Assembly: GCA_028278335.1 (NCBI GenBank)
Contig: JANQEN010000146.1
Coordinates: 1 to 64,000 of the forward strand
Direction: 5' to 3'
DNA: 64,000 nt
Source of the DNA: Chitinivibrionales bacterium
GTDB taxonomy: Bacteria; Fibrobacterota; Chitinivibrionia; Chitinivibrionales; JANQEN01
Shown here: one piece after another, positions 56,194 through 64,000 of the stretch
How positions within the stretch are numbered: position 1 is the first letter of the stretch
Layout of the letters: each line of letters starts with the position of its first letter
Made by a program: the position numbers and the translations under genes
Notes under the pieces: generated by a model
What the model was told of the DNA's origin: nothing
What the model saw: the letters and a program-made list of their open reading frames with translations, nothing else
Database searches by the model: none

Positions 56194-57525
56194 TTGGAGA
56201 CCGATCCCAGTAGTTCATTGGGCATAAACCTACTCGTACTTCTGACAAGTTTTGCTATTTCGTCATTTTTTTCCGCTGTAAAGACCGTATTTTACTCAAT
56301 TGACAAAGATTCTATTCCTCCAGATAAGGAAAATCTCCGGCATCTTGTTTCAAAAGTAGAACCAATCTTAAAAGATAGGGTTTACTTTGCAACCTTGGTA
56401 TCATTGGGAAAAACAATTGCCAATACCTGTTTTGCTCTGGTTACCCTATTTATCATTAAAGACCAGTGGCCGCAATTGCTTTTAATCGAACACCTGCTCA
56501 TCACCATAGTAATATCGGTAGTTGTTCTTACACTCTTGGCCTATACTCTCCCTAGAAGTTTGGGATTGTGTTATTACCAAAGTCTTATCGCAAGTTTTTT
56601 TCCCCTGTATGGTCTTTTTAATATTGTTCTGTATATTTTGGCAAAGCCAATTTCGCTCTTTTACTCCTTTTTGCTTCGAGTATTAAAATACGATGAAAAG
56701 TACGCCTTCCTTAGTGATGATGAAAAGTCTCGACTGACCGATAACACAGATAGTGAGGAGGCCCTGGACAAAGAAGAGAAGGCAATGATTCGAAACATCT
56801 TCGAGTTGGGTGAAACTGCAGTAAGCGAAATTATGGTCCCCCGAATCGATATTAAAGCCTTGGATATCACCACCGATTTTACCACGGCGATCACTACAAT
56901 CCATGAGGCTGGTCATTCACGTATTCCTGTGTATAAAGAGAACATTGACTCGATTGTCGGTATTCTCTATGCCAAGGATATTCTTGGATGGATTTCTCAT
57001 AATCCCGAGGGCGCCTTGGAAAATAAATGGGACTTAGAATCACTACTCAAGGACCCTCTCTTTGTACCGAGTAATAAAAAGATTGATGACCTTATGAGTG
57101 ACCTACGCACCCACCATATACACATGGCTATTGTTGTTGATGAATATGGAGGTACGGCCGGTGTGGTTACCATGGAAGATATTTTAGAGGAGATCGTAGG
57201 GGAAATCCAGGATGAGTACGACACAGAAGAATCACCAGTAAAGCAGATTAGTGAAAACACCTACCTTGTCAAACCACACATCGAGCTGGATGATCTTGCA
57301 GAGATCCTCAATATTACAATTGATCATGAGGATGAAGAGTACAACACTTTAAGTGGACTCTTTTATCATGAGTATGGTGATGTTCCCGATGAAAAAACCG
57401 AATTCGAGTACAATGGCTTACGACTTAAAATTCTAAAGATGGACAACCAACGCATTGAGAAATTAGCGCTTACCATTTTACATGATAAAGAGACTGACTC
57501 GGAAATTAAAAAAGAGTCCTCATAA
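56194..57525 (+). CDS. CNNM/CBS/CorC-domain membrane protein (hemolysin C family)
   Basis: 443 residues from TTG 56194. I chose this start because AAAAGGAG ends six bases before it. The open frame reaches back to a TTG at 56125, but those residues are encoded by the inserted repeat. Domains: four hydrophobic helices of DUF21/CNNM (about 10-165), a CBS pair (about 210-335; EIMVPRIDI, HSRIPVY, VVDEYGGTAGVVTMEDILEEIVGEI) and a CorC_HlyC domain (about 350-435). The family is tied to Mg2+/Co2+ efflux or resistance; hemolysis is a historical name. Confidence 0.9.
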   Translation: METDPSSSLGINLLVLLTSFAISSFFSAVKTVFYSIDKDSIPPDKENLRHLVSKVEPILKDRVYFATLVSLGKTIANTCFALVTLFIIKDQWPQLLLIEHLLITIVISVVVLTLLAYTLPRSLGLCYYQSLIASFFPLYGLFNIVLYILAKPISLFYSFLLRVLKYDEKYAFLSDDEKSRLTDNTDSEEALDKEEKAMIRNIFELGETAVSEIMVPRIDIKALDITTDFTTAITTIHEAGHSRIPVYKENIDSIVGILYAKDILGWISHNPEGALENKWDLESLLKDPLFVPSNKKIDDLMSDLRTHHIHMAIVVDEYGGTAGVVTMEDILEEIVGEIQDEYDTEESPVKQISENTYLVKPHIELDDLAEILNITIDHEDEEYNTLSGLFYHEYGDVPDEKTEFEYNGLRLKILKMDNQRIEKLALTILHDKETDSEIKKESS

Positions 57526-57543
57526 GCTATAACTATTTAAACC

Positions 57544-58185
57544 ATGCTATTTAAAATTCTTATTGTTGGCCAGCTTGCTGTTAACTGCTATATTATCGGT
57601 GACAAAAGCAGTAAAGAGGCTATAATTGTAGATCCAGGCGCTGAGGCTGATAAAATTCTTTCTGTGATTGACAAGGAGCAACTCCGTGTAAAATATGTAA
57701 TCGCTACTCATGGTCACTTTGATCATTGTGGAGCGGTTAGTACGATAAAAAAGAGGCTGAATTGCGAATTCTTGATTCATAGTGCAGACCTTCCCTTTAT
57801 CCAACGAGCACACAAAAGTGCGGCGCGATGGAAAATTAATATTGACAAAGTGCCATATCCTGATCGCTTTATTGATGAACAGGACACAATAAGCATTGGC
57901 ACTCATACTATTGCCATACTTCACACTCCAGGACACTCACCGGGCAGTATATCTCTTTACCTTAAAAGTAAGGGGTTTCTTCTTTCCGGTGACACACTTT
58001 TTAAACAATCGATTGGACGGACAGACTTTACTGATGGATCACTCGAAGACATCACCTCTTCGATTAGAAACAAGCTCTACATCCTACCTGATGAGACTAT
58101 AGTTTATTGTGGTCATGGTGAGTCAACGACCATCGGATTTGAAAAGCAGAATAACTCCTTTATCGCAGCACGTGAATTACAGTAA
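57544..58185 (+). CDS. MBL-fold hydrolase (glyoxalase II-like)
   Basis: 213-residue cytosolic metallo-beta-lactamase-fold hydrolase. THGHFDH (H56, H58, D60, H61), HTPGHSPGS (H131) and SGDTLF (D150) give the two-metal site, and CGHGE near the end supplies the last histidine. Length and YIIGD start match the small glyoxalase II-like group that hydrolyses thioesters. The actual substrate is unknown. It lies 18 bases after the corC-like gene and ends the operon. Confidence 0.9.
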   Translation: MLFKILIVGQLAVNCYIIGDKSSKEAIIVDPGAEADKILSVIDKEQLRVKYVIATHGHFDHCGAVSTIKKRLNCEFLIHSADLPFIQRAHKSAARWKINIDKVPYPDRFIDEQDTISIGTHTIAILHTPGHSPGSISLYLKSKGFLLSGDTLFKQSIGRTDFTDGSLEDITSSIRNKLYILPDETIVYCGHGESTTIGFEKQNNSFIAARELQ

Positions 58186-58213
58186 TTCTAATACTGTATT
58201 TAAGAAGAGTTGA

Positions 58214-60028
58214 TTAATAGACCTCAATAGCAAGCATAGTAAGATCATCATGATTAAAGCTTACTTCTTTAGTATGCTGGTTGACATCCTCAATAATATT
58301 ATTGAGGATACCCTCTGGGTTTAGGCTTGATGTCTTTGAAAGCACCCTATTGAGTCGATGCATACCATAGAGCTCTTTAGCTTCATTGAATGACTCGGTT
58401 AATCCATCAGTATAAATAAAATATCGATCACCGGGCACCAAATCAATAGAAATTTCCTCTATTTTATCTGAAAAGATAGAGGTATTGTTCAATAAACCCA
58501 TTGCAATACCACGGCACTCAATTTTTCGGGGGTCCTCTCCATTATTGTCTATTTTTAGTAGCCGTGGATGCCCAGCATTAGCATAGGTCATTGACGATCC
58601 ATCCTTGTCTATAATAAGGCAGAGTGCTGTTACAAAGGATCGATTATCAATATTCAATTGCATAGATTCATTTACCGTACAAAGTAGGTTTTTGGCAGAA
58701 GACTCCTTACGAGCCTGAGCACGAAAGGTACTCCGTAAGATTGTCATAAAGAGGGCTGCAGGTACCCCCTTTCCACAAACATCGGCAATGACGATAACCC
58801 AGTGTCCATCATCGGTTTCAAAGTAATCCAGGTAATCTCCTCCAACCTCAAAGGCTGGTATGTAAAGCCCCTTCAAGTTCACATGGTTGATCGAGGGAAC
58901 AAATTGAGGAGTAAAACTACGCTGAATATTTCGAGCCGCATTAAGCTCCCCCTCAAGACGTGCCTTGTCACCAAGCTCTTTATATCGAACCGCATTGCTC
59001 AAGCATACTGCTGCATGAGCAGCAAGGGTGGTAATAAGCGGTTTTTCCTGTTCAAAAATCGAGATAAACTCTTTGGTAGTAAATATTTGAATGAAGCTTG
59101 ACAATGTATTGTCGCCAGGAAGCGGAATTGCAACAAAGCAGGGAAGATCTTCTACATTTGGCCAGACATGCTGATTTATGTTTTCACTATTTTTCCAGTC
59201 TTCAATAATAAAACAGCGCTTTTTTTGAGCTTCCCAGAAAAAGGAAAAGGATTTCTCCGAAGCAATTTTACCCTCATTAGTATTCAGTCCCTCTGTAGCA
59301 TGAACACAGGTGTACCCCTTTTTTGTATGAATAGTAAGGCTTGCCTCAGCCCGAGGAAAACGTTGTAAGAAATCTTCGATAATAACTGGATATAATTCAT
59401 CCACATGGATCAGGCGCGAAAGATTATATACTCGATCATTCAAGGTATTGAGCTGCTCAATCCGCGTTTTAAGTTGGGTGTTTGCATTTCTCAGATCCGT
59501 TGTACGCTCTTCTACACGGATCTCAAGTTCATTTTTAGCCTTTTGTAGTGCATCACGATATTGTTTGATCTCGGTTATATCACGGGATAGACCAAAAGTG
59601 CCAATGATCTTCCCTTTAGAATTATATAAGGGTAATTTGGTTGTAGAGACCCAGGTGTCAGGTCGATTTGGCCAGGTCTCTTTTTCCTCAATACCAACCA
59701 AAGGAGTGGCTGACTTGATAATTTCCTGCTCATCGGCAAAGGCTTGCCGTGCATGCTCTTCAGTAAAGATATCAAAATCGGTCTTTCCGACCATATCCTC
59801 GGGACAACCGGCACCTGATTTCTCAACCCAAGCTTTGTTAACCTTTACAAATTGACTTTTAAGGTCCTTAAAATAGATAGCATCAGGAATATTATCCAGT
59901 AGGGAGCCTAAATACTCCCGTTCCTCCTCAAGCTTAACGAGACGTGACTTAAGGTCCTGATTCAATTCGGCTAATTCTTCGAGTTGTGTAAGTAGTTCCT
60001 TGTCTTCTTGCATCTGCCAATCTTTCAC
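58214..60028 (-). CDS. PAS-GAF-PP2C (SpoIIE-type) phosphatase
   Basis: 604 residues, cytosolic. N-terminal coiled coil (5-45), PAS domain with PAC (about 45-160; GTFGLSRDITEIKQY), coiled coil (160-215), GAF domain (about 215-365), then the PP2C/SpoIIE phosphatase (about 380-604) with GGDYLDYF, VIADVCGKGVPAALFM and YIYTDGLTE-like FIYTDGLTESF holding the metal aspartates. Such proteins dephosphorylate anti-sigma antagonists in partner-switching modules. The divergent neighbour with an anti-sigma-type ATPase domain is a natural partner. Confidence 0.88.
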   Translation of the reverse strand: MKDWQMQEDKELLTQLEELAELNQDLKSRLVKLEEEREYLGSLLDNIPDAIYFKDLKSQFVKVNKAWVEKSGAGCPEDMVGKTDFDIFTEEHARQAFADEQEIIKSATPLVGIEEKETWPNRPDTWVSTTKLPLYNSKGKIIGTFGLSRDITEIKQYRDALQKAKNELEIRVEERTTDLRNANTQLKTRIEQLNTLNDRVYNLSRLIHVDELYPVIIEDFLQRFPRAEASLTIHTKKGYTCVHATEGLNTNEGKIASEKSFSFFWEAQKKRCFIIEDWKNSENINQHVWPNVEDLPCFVAIPLPGDNTLSSFIQIFTTKEFISIFEQEKPLITTLAAHAAVCLSNAVRYKELGDKARLEGELNAARNIQRSFTPQFVPSINHVNLKGLYIPAFEVGGDYLDYFETDDGHWVIVIADVCGKGVPAALFMTILRSTFRAQARKESSAKNLLCTVNESMQLNIDNRSFVTALCLIIDKDGSSMTYANAGHPRLLKIDNNGEDPRKIECRGIAMGLLNNTSIFSDKIEEISIDLVPGDRYFIYTDGLTESFNEAKELYGMHRLNRVLSKTSSLNPEGILNNIIEDVNQHTKEVSFNHDDLTMLAIEVY

Positions 60029-60554
60029 ATTACCACATTTGACACTGTTTATCGGTATTATTTAAGAATAGAACCTGCATTATAAATATACTAACAATTC
60101 CATTATACAATACCAAATAAAAAAAAGAAAACCCTTGCTAAAAAATAATATACAAAAAGAGCGATACAATTGGAAAAATTCATGGTACTCCTCTGTGGAA
60201 TTCTGTCGTTTTATTCTATCACGGGTTTTAAGTGGAAATACTCAGAAATATGGATTTATCCACATATTCACTGATAGCTGTATCAAACTCTAAATATGCC
60301 ATTCTTTCAAAAAAAGGGTTGCAAAGAAAAAGAAAAGAATATAAACTCATATGTAAAGCAAATTTAGGTGATCTCTAATAATTCAGTTTTATCTTGAGGT
60401 TAAGCAAAAAAACTTTTAGGAGAGGCACATGAAAGAGGCGAATCTATTATGATTCGGCGATTGAATGTAACGAAACCTAAAAGATTTTGCAGCCAGCCGC
60501 AGTAGGAAATGAATTGTTAGAGATTGCCTTTAAGTAGTTCCAGAGGAAAAACAC
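60029..60554. other. Divergent gap with a mobile repeat
   Basis: 526 bases between two signalling genes. The right third is the 162-base inverted-repeat element listed separately. The left part is AT-rich and holds one perfect TTATCCACA word (60256-60264, DnaA-box consensus), but no cluster of such boxes. No gene is seen. The insertion sits just upstream of the ribosome site of the plus-strand gene, so it may affect its transcription. Confidence 0.5.
60367..60528. mobile_element. MITE-like element, long copy (family 1) with TTTA target duplication
   Basis: Inverted ends GGTGATCTCTAATAATTCA and TGAATTGTTAGAGATTGCC match at 16 of 19 positions. TTTA flanks both sides (60363-60366 and 60529-60532). 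Relative to the copy at 56098-56167 the middle carries about 90 extra bases that are themselves palindromic: ACTTTTAGG against CCTAAAAG, enclosing CGAATC-TATTAT-GATTCG. No protein is encoded, so it must be moved by a transposase from elsewhere, if it still moves. Confidence 0.7.
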
Positions 60555-61829
60555 GTGTATAATCTTCCTTTTATTGCCAGTGAAAAAGAACTTTTTCACC
60601 AAATCACAGAGTTGGTTAAAGAGAACGGTGATATCACCGAAGAGCCAATTATTCTCACAGATGCTCGAAAAGCAATAGAACATCTAAACCTTGAGATGCC
60701 TGAATTAATAATCATCAATTTTTCTGATCCAAAAATAGATGCTTATGCTCTTCTTGATGTCATTATGAGTGACACCTGGCTTTTACATGGCGGCATAATT
60801 GCTATTAGTAAAGACGACAAAGAGCTAGAACAGATTGAAAATATTCGAGGTGCCAATATAATCGCAGTGATTAATCGTAGCGACCTTGCAGGTAACTTAC
60901 CAAAGGTGTTGTCAATTATTGAAAATAACAGAAGGATTCTATTTCAGCGGGAGATTGGCTACGATTTGGTTAAACACCTTTCCGGCTCATTCACTTTGGG
61001 TAATGATCTGCTCGAAGTGAAGTGCTATGTAAATCTAATATGTAATTTTCTTTACAACTCGAATCGACTGGGAGTAAATAAAAAATTTAACCTACGTATC
61101 GCCCTTAATGAAATGCTCATAAATGCAATAGAGCATGGCAATTGCAACATCACCTATGATGATAAATCAGAATGGCTTGAAGAGCATGGCACCATTGATG
61201 ACCTTATTCGTGCACGGTGTGAAGATCCAGAAATCGCTAAGCGTCGTGTAACCTTTGAATATACGATTACTACAACCTCATCTCAATTTTTAATTATTGA
61301 CGAAGGAGAGGGCTTTAATTGGCGTGAACTCAAGGATCCGACCGATGAAGCCAACCTTTTTGAGCTACATGGTCGAGGCATTCTTATGACCAAAAATGTA
61401 GCCCAGAATATCACATACAATGAAAAGGGCAATGAAGTCAGTTTTGAAATATCCCATGAACACTGCTCAGATGTTGCAAAACCAGCCCTCTTCAGGGATA
61501 TGAAATTTTGCGATTTTAAAAAGGGTGACATCATTTTTAAAGAGGGTGAGATCAGTAATTACTTGTACTACATTGTTTCAGGGCACTATGATGTAATTGT
61601 AAATAATAAAACCGTCTCAACCCTTCACCCCGATGATATCTTTATGGGTGAGATGTCCTTTCTTCTTAATAATCGACGAACTGCAACTGTTCGTGCTGAT
61701 GCAGATGGAAAACTGATTGAAGTATCAAAAAGAGAGTTTATTCGAGCCATTAAAAAGAAACCACATTATGCGCTTTTTCTCTCACGCCTCCTTGCTCAAA
61801 GGATAAAACGCTCTAATCAGGACCGTTAA
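60555..61829 (+). CDS. Receiver-like, HATPase (anti-sigma kinase type) and cNMP-binding protein
   Basis: 424 residues from GTG. Order: receiver-like domain (1-125; LIIINFSDPKIDAYALLDVIM, with D where the phosphoacceptor would lie uncertain), HATPase domain of RsbW/SpoIIAB type (about 165-300; N-box NEMLINAIEHGN, DEGEGFNW, HGRGILMTK) and cyclic-nucleotide-binding domain (about 310-420; YYIVSGHYDVIV, GEMSFLLNNRRTATVRA). No histidine-kinase dimerisation helix is seen, so it resembles an anti-sigma-like kinase with cNMP control. AGAGGA lies about nine bases before the GTG. It is divergent from the SpoIIE-type phosphatase. Confidence 0.82.
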   Translation: MYNLPFIASEKELFHQITELVKENGDITEEPIILTDARKAIEHLNLEMPELIIINFSDPKIDAYALLDVIMSDTWLLHGGIIAISKDDKELEQIENIRGANIIAVINRSDLAGNLPKVLSIIENNRRILFQREIGYDLVKHLSGSFTLGNDLLEVKCYVNLICNFLYNSNRLGVNKKFNLRIALNEMLINAIEHGNCNITYDDKSEWLEEHGTIDDLIRARCEDPEIAKRRVTFEYTITTTSSQFLIIDEGEGFNWRELKDPTDEANLFELHGRGILMTKNVAQNITYNEKGNEVSFEISHEHCSDVAKPALFRDMKFCDFKKGDIIFKEGEISNYLYYIVSGHYDVIVNNKTVSTLHPDDIFMGEMSFLLNNRRTATVRADADGKLIEVSKREFIRAIKKKPHYALFLSRLLAQRIKRSNQDR

Positions 61830-62159
61830 ACGTACATTCTTTTTGCTTTTTACCCATAAACCCAGATTATACAATAGGAAGTAGCACAGAAGCACACCAC
61901 GACTTTGACCGGATGTACGCTTGGGAAGCAGCCTGTAATCCTATGCTCATTAAGACTTTCAGGCTTTTCGGGTATATCACCTTGTAGATATGCCCTTCAC
62001 AACCTTTAAATCTTACTAAATCATAATCTTGCACTTCTGCATCTACTCCTACTGCATAATCTGGGATAAAAAGTTTCCCCAATTATTAATCTCATATTCT
62101 GGGATAATGGTATTTTACTTTCATTGCGCACAATGAAAACTTTTATTAGGAGGAATTAT
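61830..62159. other. Gap before ridA, mostly a mobile repeat
   Basis: 330 bases. The 205-base element at 61861-62065 fills most of it. To its right a second copy of the element's end sequence (TTCTGGGATAA near 62096) stands alone, perhaps the footprint of another insertion. A 71-codon open frame on the minus strand lies within the element and is not called as a gene. Confidence 0.5.
61861..62065. mobile_element. MITE-like element (family 2) with ATAAA target duplication
   Basis: 205 bases with long imperfect inverted ends. CCCAGATTAT at 61861-61870 mirrors ATAATCTGGG at 62056-62065, and the match continues inward for about 35 bases with a few substitutions and one gap (ACAATAGGAAGTAG against GCAGTAGGAGTAG). 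ATAAA directly flanks both ends (61856-61860 and 62066-62070). The interior has a 9-pair hairpin GGGTATATC/GATATGCCC. No transposase is encoded. Confidence 0.75.
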
Positions 62160-62537
62160 ATGCAAAGCATTACCACAGACAAGGCACCCAAAGCAGTTGG
62201 CCCCTATGCACAGGCTCAACGAGCTGGAAACTTACTATTTTGCTCCGGTCAGATCGGACTAAATCCTACAAATTCCCAATTAGCAGGAGAAGATATTTTA
62301 AGCCAGGCAACTCAGGTATTTTCAAATCTTAAGGAAGTTCTTGAAGCTGCAGATCTTAGCTTACAATCTGTTGCAAAAACAACGGTATATCTTACAAATA
62401 TCGCTGATTTTCCTAAAGTTAATGAGCTCTATGCCAATGCTTTTGGTGACCATAAACCAGCTCGTGCTGCAGTAGAAGTAAAGAGCCTTCCCTTAGGGGC
62501 ACTTATTATGGTTGAGTGTATTGCCGTGTATGAATAA
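62160..62537 (+). CDS. ridA: RidA-family enamine/imine deaminase
   Basis: 125-residue cytosolic trimeric protein that hydrolyses reactive 2-aminoacrylate and related imines. Family landmarks: KAPKAVGPYAQAQRAGNLLF, CSGQIGLNP, the KTTVYLTNIADF strand and KPARAAVEVKSLPLGALI with the substrate-binding arginine. I chose ATG 62160 because AGGAGG stands six bases upstream and this gives the normal length. An in-frame ATG at 62124 would add 12 odd residues. Confidence 0.95.
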   Translation: MQSITTDKAPKAVGPYAQAQRAGNLLFCSGQIGLNPTNSQLAGEDILSQATQVFSNLKEVLEAADLSLQSVAKTTVYLTNIADFPKVNELYANAFGDHKPARAAVEVKSLPLGALIMVECIAVYE

Positions 62538-62541
62538 TAGC

Positions 62542-62574
62542 AAAAAGGGCGGAGAGTTGTTCTCCACCCTTTTT
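62542..62574. terminator. Bidirectional rho-independent terminator between ridA and the surface protein gene
   Basis: AAAAAGGG, one mismatch, GGAGA, loop, TCTCC, mismatch, CCCTTTTT. It has A runs on the left and T runs on the right, so it can stop transcription from ridA and from the convergent minus-strand gene. Confidence 0.85.
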
Positions 62575-62600
62575 ATTTTCATTGCATGAAACTTTTCAAA

Positions 62601-64000
62601 TTAGTAATTGAGAATCTCTGCAAGAAGCTCCTTTGCTTCAACGAGCAATGGGTAGACTAATTCTTGACTTTCGCATTTTCTGATCCAGTCATTCCGATCA
62701 GGACAGCCATTTCTTTCACAGCCATCAAGTTTACGTATGATACCATACCGCATCTGCATATAGGCCCCTCTGTAGCGGCCTCTATCGGCAAGCATCATAT
62801 TAATATAGATGATCTTAGTCAATATCTTCTTCATTCTCCGACAACGAAAATGACTTCGAGGAATACTCTTAACCTCACAAATAGCCTCGCGCAAAATATC
62901 AGTTAAGGCATCATTGTAAGATACCGCAACAACCGTTACTAAACTTGGATCACTATCAACAGTGCCGTCATTGACTGTCAGGCTAATAACATATTCACCT
63001 GCAACATCTGGTACAATTGAGGCTTCTGTATCCGTAGGATCAGTAATGATTGCCTCGCTTCCATCAGGAAAGGAGACTAACTGCCAATTGTAGGTCAACT
63101 CATCACCATTCTGATCGGAGCCAGATCCCTCTAACACAACAGCCTCATTAATGACACAGGATTGGTTTTCTCCAGCATCGGCAATGGGTGCGACATTTTC
63201 AAAACTCACGCTCACTTCATCAGGAGCACTTTCCACCCAACCATCATGAACAACTAGACTGAACACATAGGTACCGTATTCATCAGGAATAAAGGTTGGC
63301 TGCATACTCTCGGGATCATCTAACGTTGCTTGACTATTTACAGGGGCACTTACGATTTCCCAAAGATAGGATAAAAGGTCTCCGTCAGGATCGTTACTTT
63401 GTGACCCATCCAATTGCACTGGCTCTCCAATGATAGTTGCAGCTTGATTCTCTCCAGCATCTGCAACAGGAGCCGCATTGATACCACTAACCGTAACTAA
63501 ATCTGGTTCGCTTGCCAGTCCCTTGGCATCAGTTACAATGAGTTGTACAACATAATCACCCATCTTATCCATTTCAAAGGTTGTAGTCGCTGAAGCAGGA
63601 TCAGATAGTTCAGCTACACTTTCAACTGGTCTTTCTACAAAAGACCAGGCATAGGTGAGTGGATTATTATTATCAGGATCACTGCCAGAGCCAGTTAAAA
63701 CAACTTCCTCACCAACACGGGCTGTTTGATCTTCACCAGCGTTTGCAACAGGTTGCTGATTGATAAATTCACCATAACGGGCAGCAACATCGTCGGCAGA
63801 TAAGGCATGGTTATAAATACGAATAATATCAAGTTTACCGCGAGTAGGTGCATTACCATCACCATCTATGCCAACTCTTAGGGGCGCTTCCCCAACATGA
63901 GGCATAAAACCAATAGGGACATCCCTTTCAGCAATAAGCACTCCATTCATATAAATACACATTTTCACACCATCAAAGGTTCCCACAAAATGGTTCCAAT
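62601..64000 (-). CDS. Secreted LamG/PKD-repeat surface protein (partial, runs off right edge)
   Basis: Coding continues from the right edge (the frame reads WNHFVGTFDG across 63975-63998), so the N-terminus is missing and at least 466 residues are visible. The end of a LamG/concanavalin-like domain (WNHFVGTFDG, LDIIRIYNHALSADDVAARYGE) is followed by three ~90-residue PKD-like repeats, each starting P-V/I-A-N/D-AG-E-N/D-Q and containing GSGSDPD-type loops. A ~105-residue C-terminal region with several Cys and basic residues (YNDALTDILREAICEVKS) follows. Likely an exported carbohydrate-binding or adhesive protein. Function beyond binding unknown. Confidence 0.8.
   Translation of the reverse strand, partial: WNHFVGTFDGVKMCIYMNGVLIAERDVPIGFMPHVGEAPLRVGIDGDGNAPTRGKLDIIRIYNHALSADDVAARYGEFINQQPVANAGEDQTARVGEEVVLTGSGSDPDNNNPLTYAWSFVERPVESVAELSDPASATTTFEMDKMGDYVVQLIVTDAKGLASEPDLVTVSGINAAPVADAGENQAATIIGEPVQLDGSQSNDPDGDLLSYLWEIVSAPVNSQATLDDPESMQPTFIPDEYGTYVFSLVVHDGWVESAPDEVSVSFENVAPIADAGENQSCVINEAVVLEGSGSDQNGDELTYNWQLVSFPDGSEAIITDPTDTEASIVPDVAGEYVISLTVNDGTVDSDPSLVTVVAVSYNDALTDILREAICEVKSIPRSHFRCRRMKKILTKIIYINMMLADRGRYRGAYMQMRYGIIRKLDGCERNGCPDRNDWIRKCESQELVYPLLVEAKELLAEILNY

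Noticed and set aside
60256-60264. Perfect DnaA-box word TTATCCACA, possible replication origin
   Set aside because: Only one copy, no cluster, no AT-rich unwinding repeats beside it, and no dnaA/dnaN/gidA neighbours.
61867-62082. 71-codon open frame on the minus strand with coding-like composition
   Set aside because: It lies almost wholly within the inverted-repeat element with ATAAA flanks, starts with TTG and has no ribosome site. More likely part of the element or a relic.

Overview
The window reads as a chromosome segment of a Gram-negative (diderm) bacterium of the Fibrobacterota/Chlorobi/Bacteroidota (FCB) super-group. The diderm call rests on LpxK, an LpoB-like lipoprotein, many lipoproteins and outer-membrane barrels. 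The FCB call rests on a PorU-like C25 peptidase with a FlgD-like C-terminus, a likely type IX sorting tail on a second secreted protein, and several families typical of that group. Fibrobacterota is my best guess at phylum level, but this is inference. There is no rRNA, tRNA, CRISPR array, prophage or complete IS. The coding density is high and most genes sit in translationally coupled runs.

Layout. 1-4740 (minus): A/V-type ATPase operon in the order H-C-I-K-F-E, running off the left edge, with its own promoter. 4870-6960: outer-membrane TonB-receptor-like barrel. 7150-11235: TPR lipoprotein, LpoB-like lipoprotein and a second TPR lipoprotein. 11314-17214: lipoprotein with its terminator, a secreted propeller-like protein plus NlpC/P60-like peptidase pair, and a large AsmA-like protein. 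17215-18221: gene-free kilobase carrying a degenerate ~41-bp hairpin repeat array. 18222-20638: inositol-monophosphatase-family enzyme, a hairpin-rich intergenic repeat, and an amidohydrolase resembling aminodeoxyfutalosine deaminases. 20685-20819: a structured intergenic element. 21215-32994: rpmE, then prfA-prmC-lpxK-SH3-SH3/receiver/DUF4388-ruvX-lipoprotein-PorU-like-rsmI. 32991-39548 (minus): HDOD protein, then a compact cluster of geranylgeranyl-reductase-like flavoprotein, a 57-residue 2[4Fe-4S] ferredoxin, a secreted repeat protein, two UbiA prenyltransferases and a PHP protein. 39724-45505: rpsT, a TPR/zinc-ribbon membrane protein, DUF4388, an MglA-like GTPase with a proline-rich tail, and a roadblock protein. 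45583-55377: zinc ribbon, atypical SDR, deacetylase, MFS, and a surface block (FecR/Ig protein, beta-helix plus barrel, conserved exported protein). 55401-58185: ybeY-corC-MBL hydrolase behind a consensus promoter. 58214-61829: SpoIIE-type phosphatase facing a receiver-like/HATPase/cNMP-binding protein. 62160-64000: ridA, then a LamG/PKD surface protein cut by the right edge.

How it fits together. Two themes dominate. One is the cell envelope: lipid A, LpoB, AsmA, T9SS-like maturation, barrels, and Ig/PKD surface proteins. The other is signalling and cell polarity: MglA/roadblock, two DUF4388 proteins, HDOD, and PP2C plus HATPase. The most interesting metabolic unit is the GGR-ferredoxin-UbiA-UbiA operon, which looks equipped to make and saturate a polyprenyl product (ether lipid or quinone). 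The gaps carry at least four unrelated families of inverted-repeat elements. Two of these insertions have plausible target-site duplications, and one copy reaches into the apparent 5' end of a corC gene.
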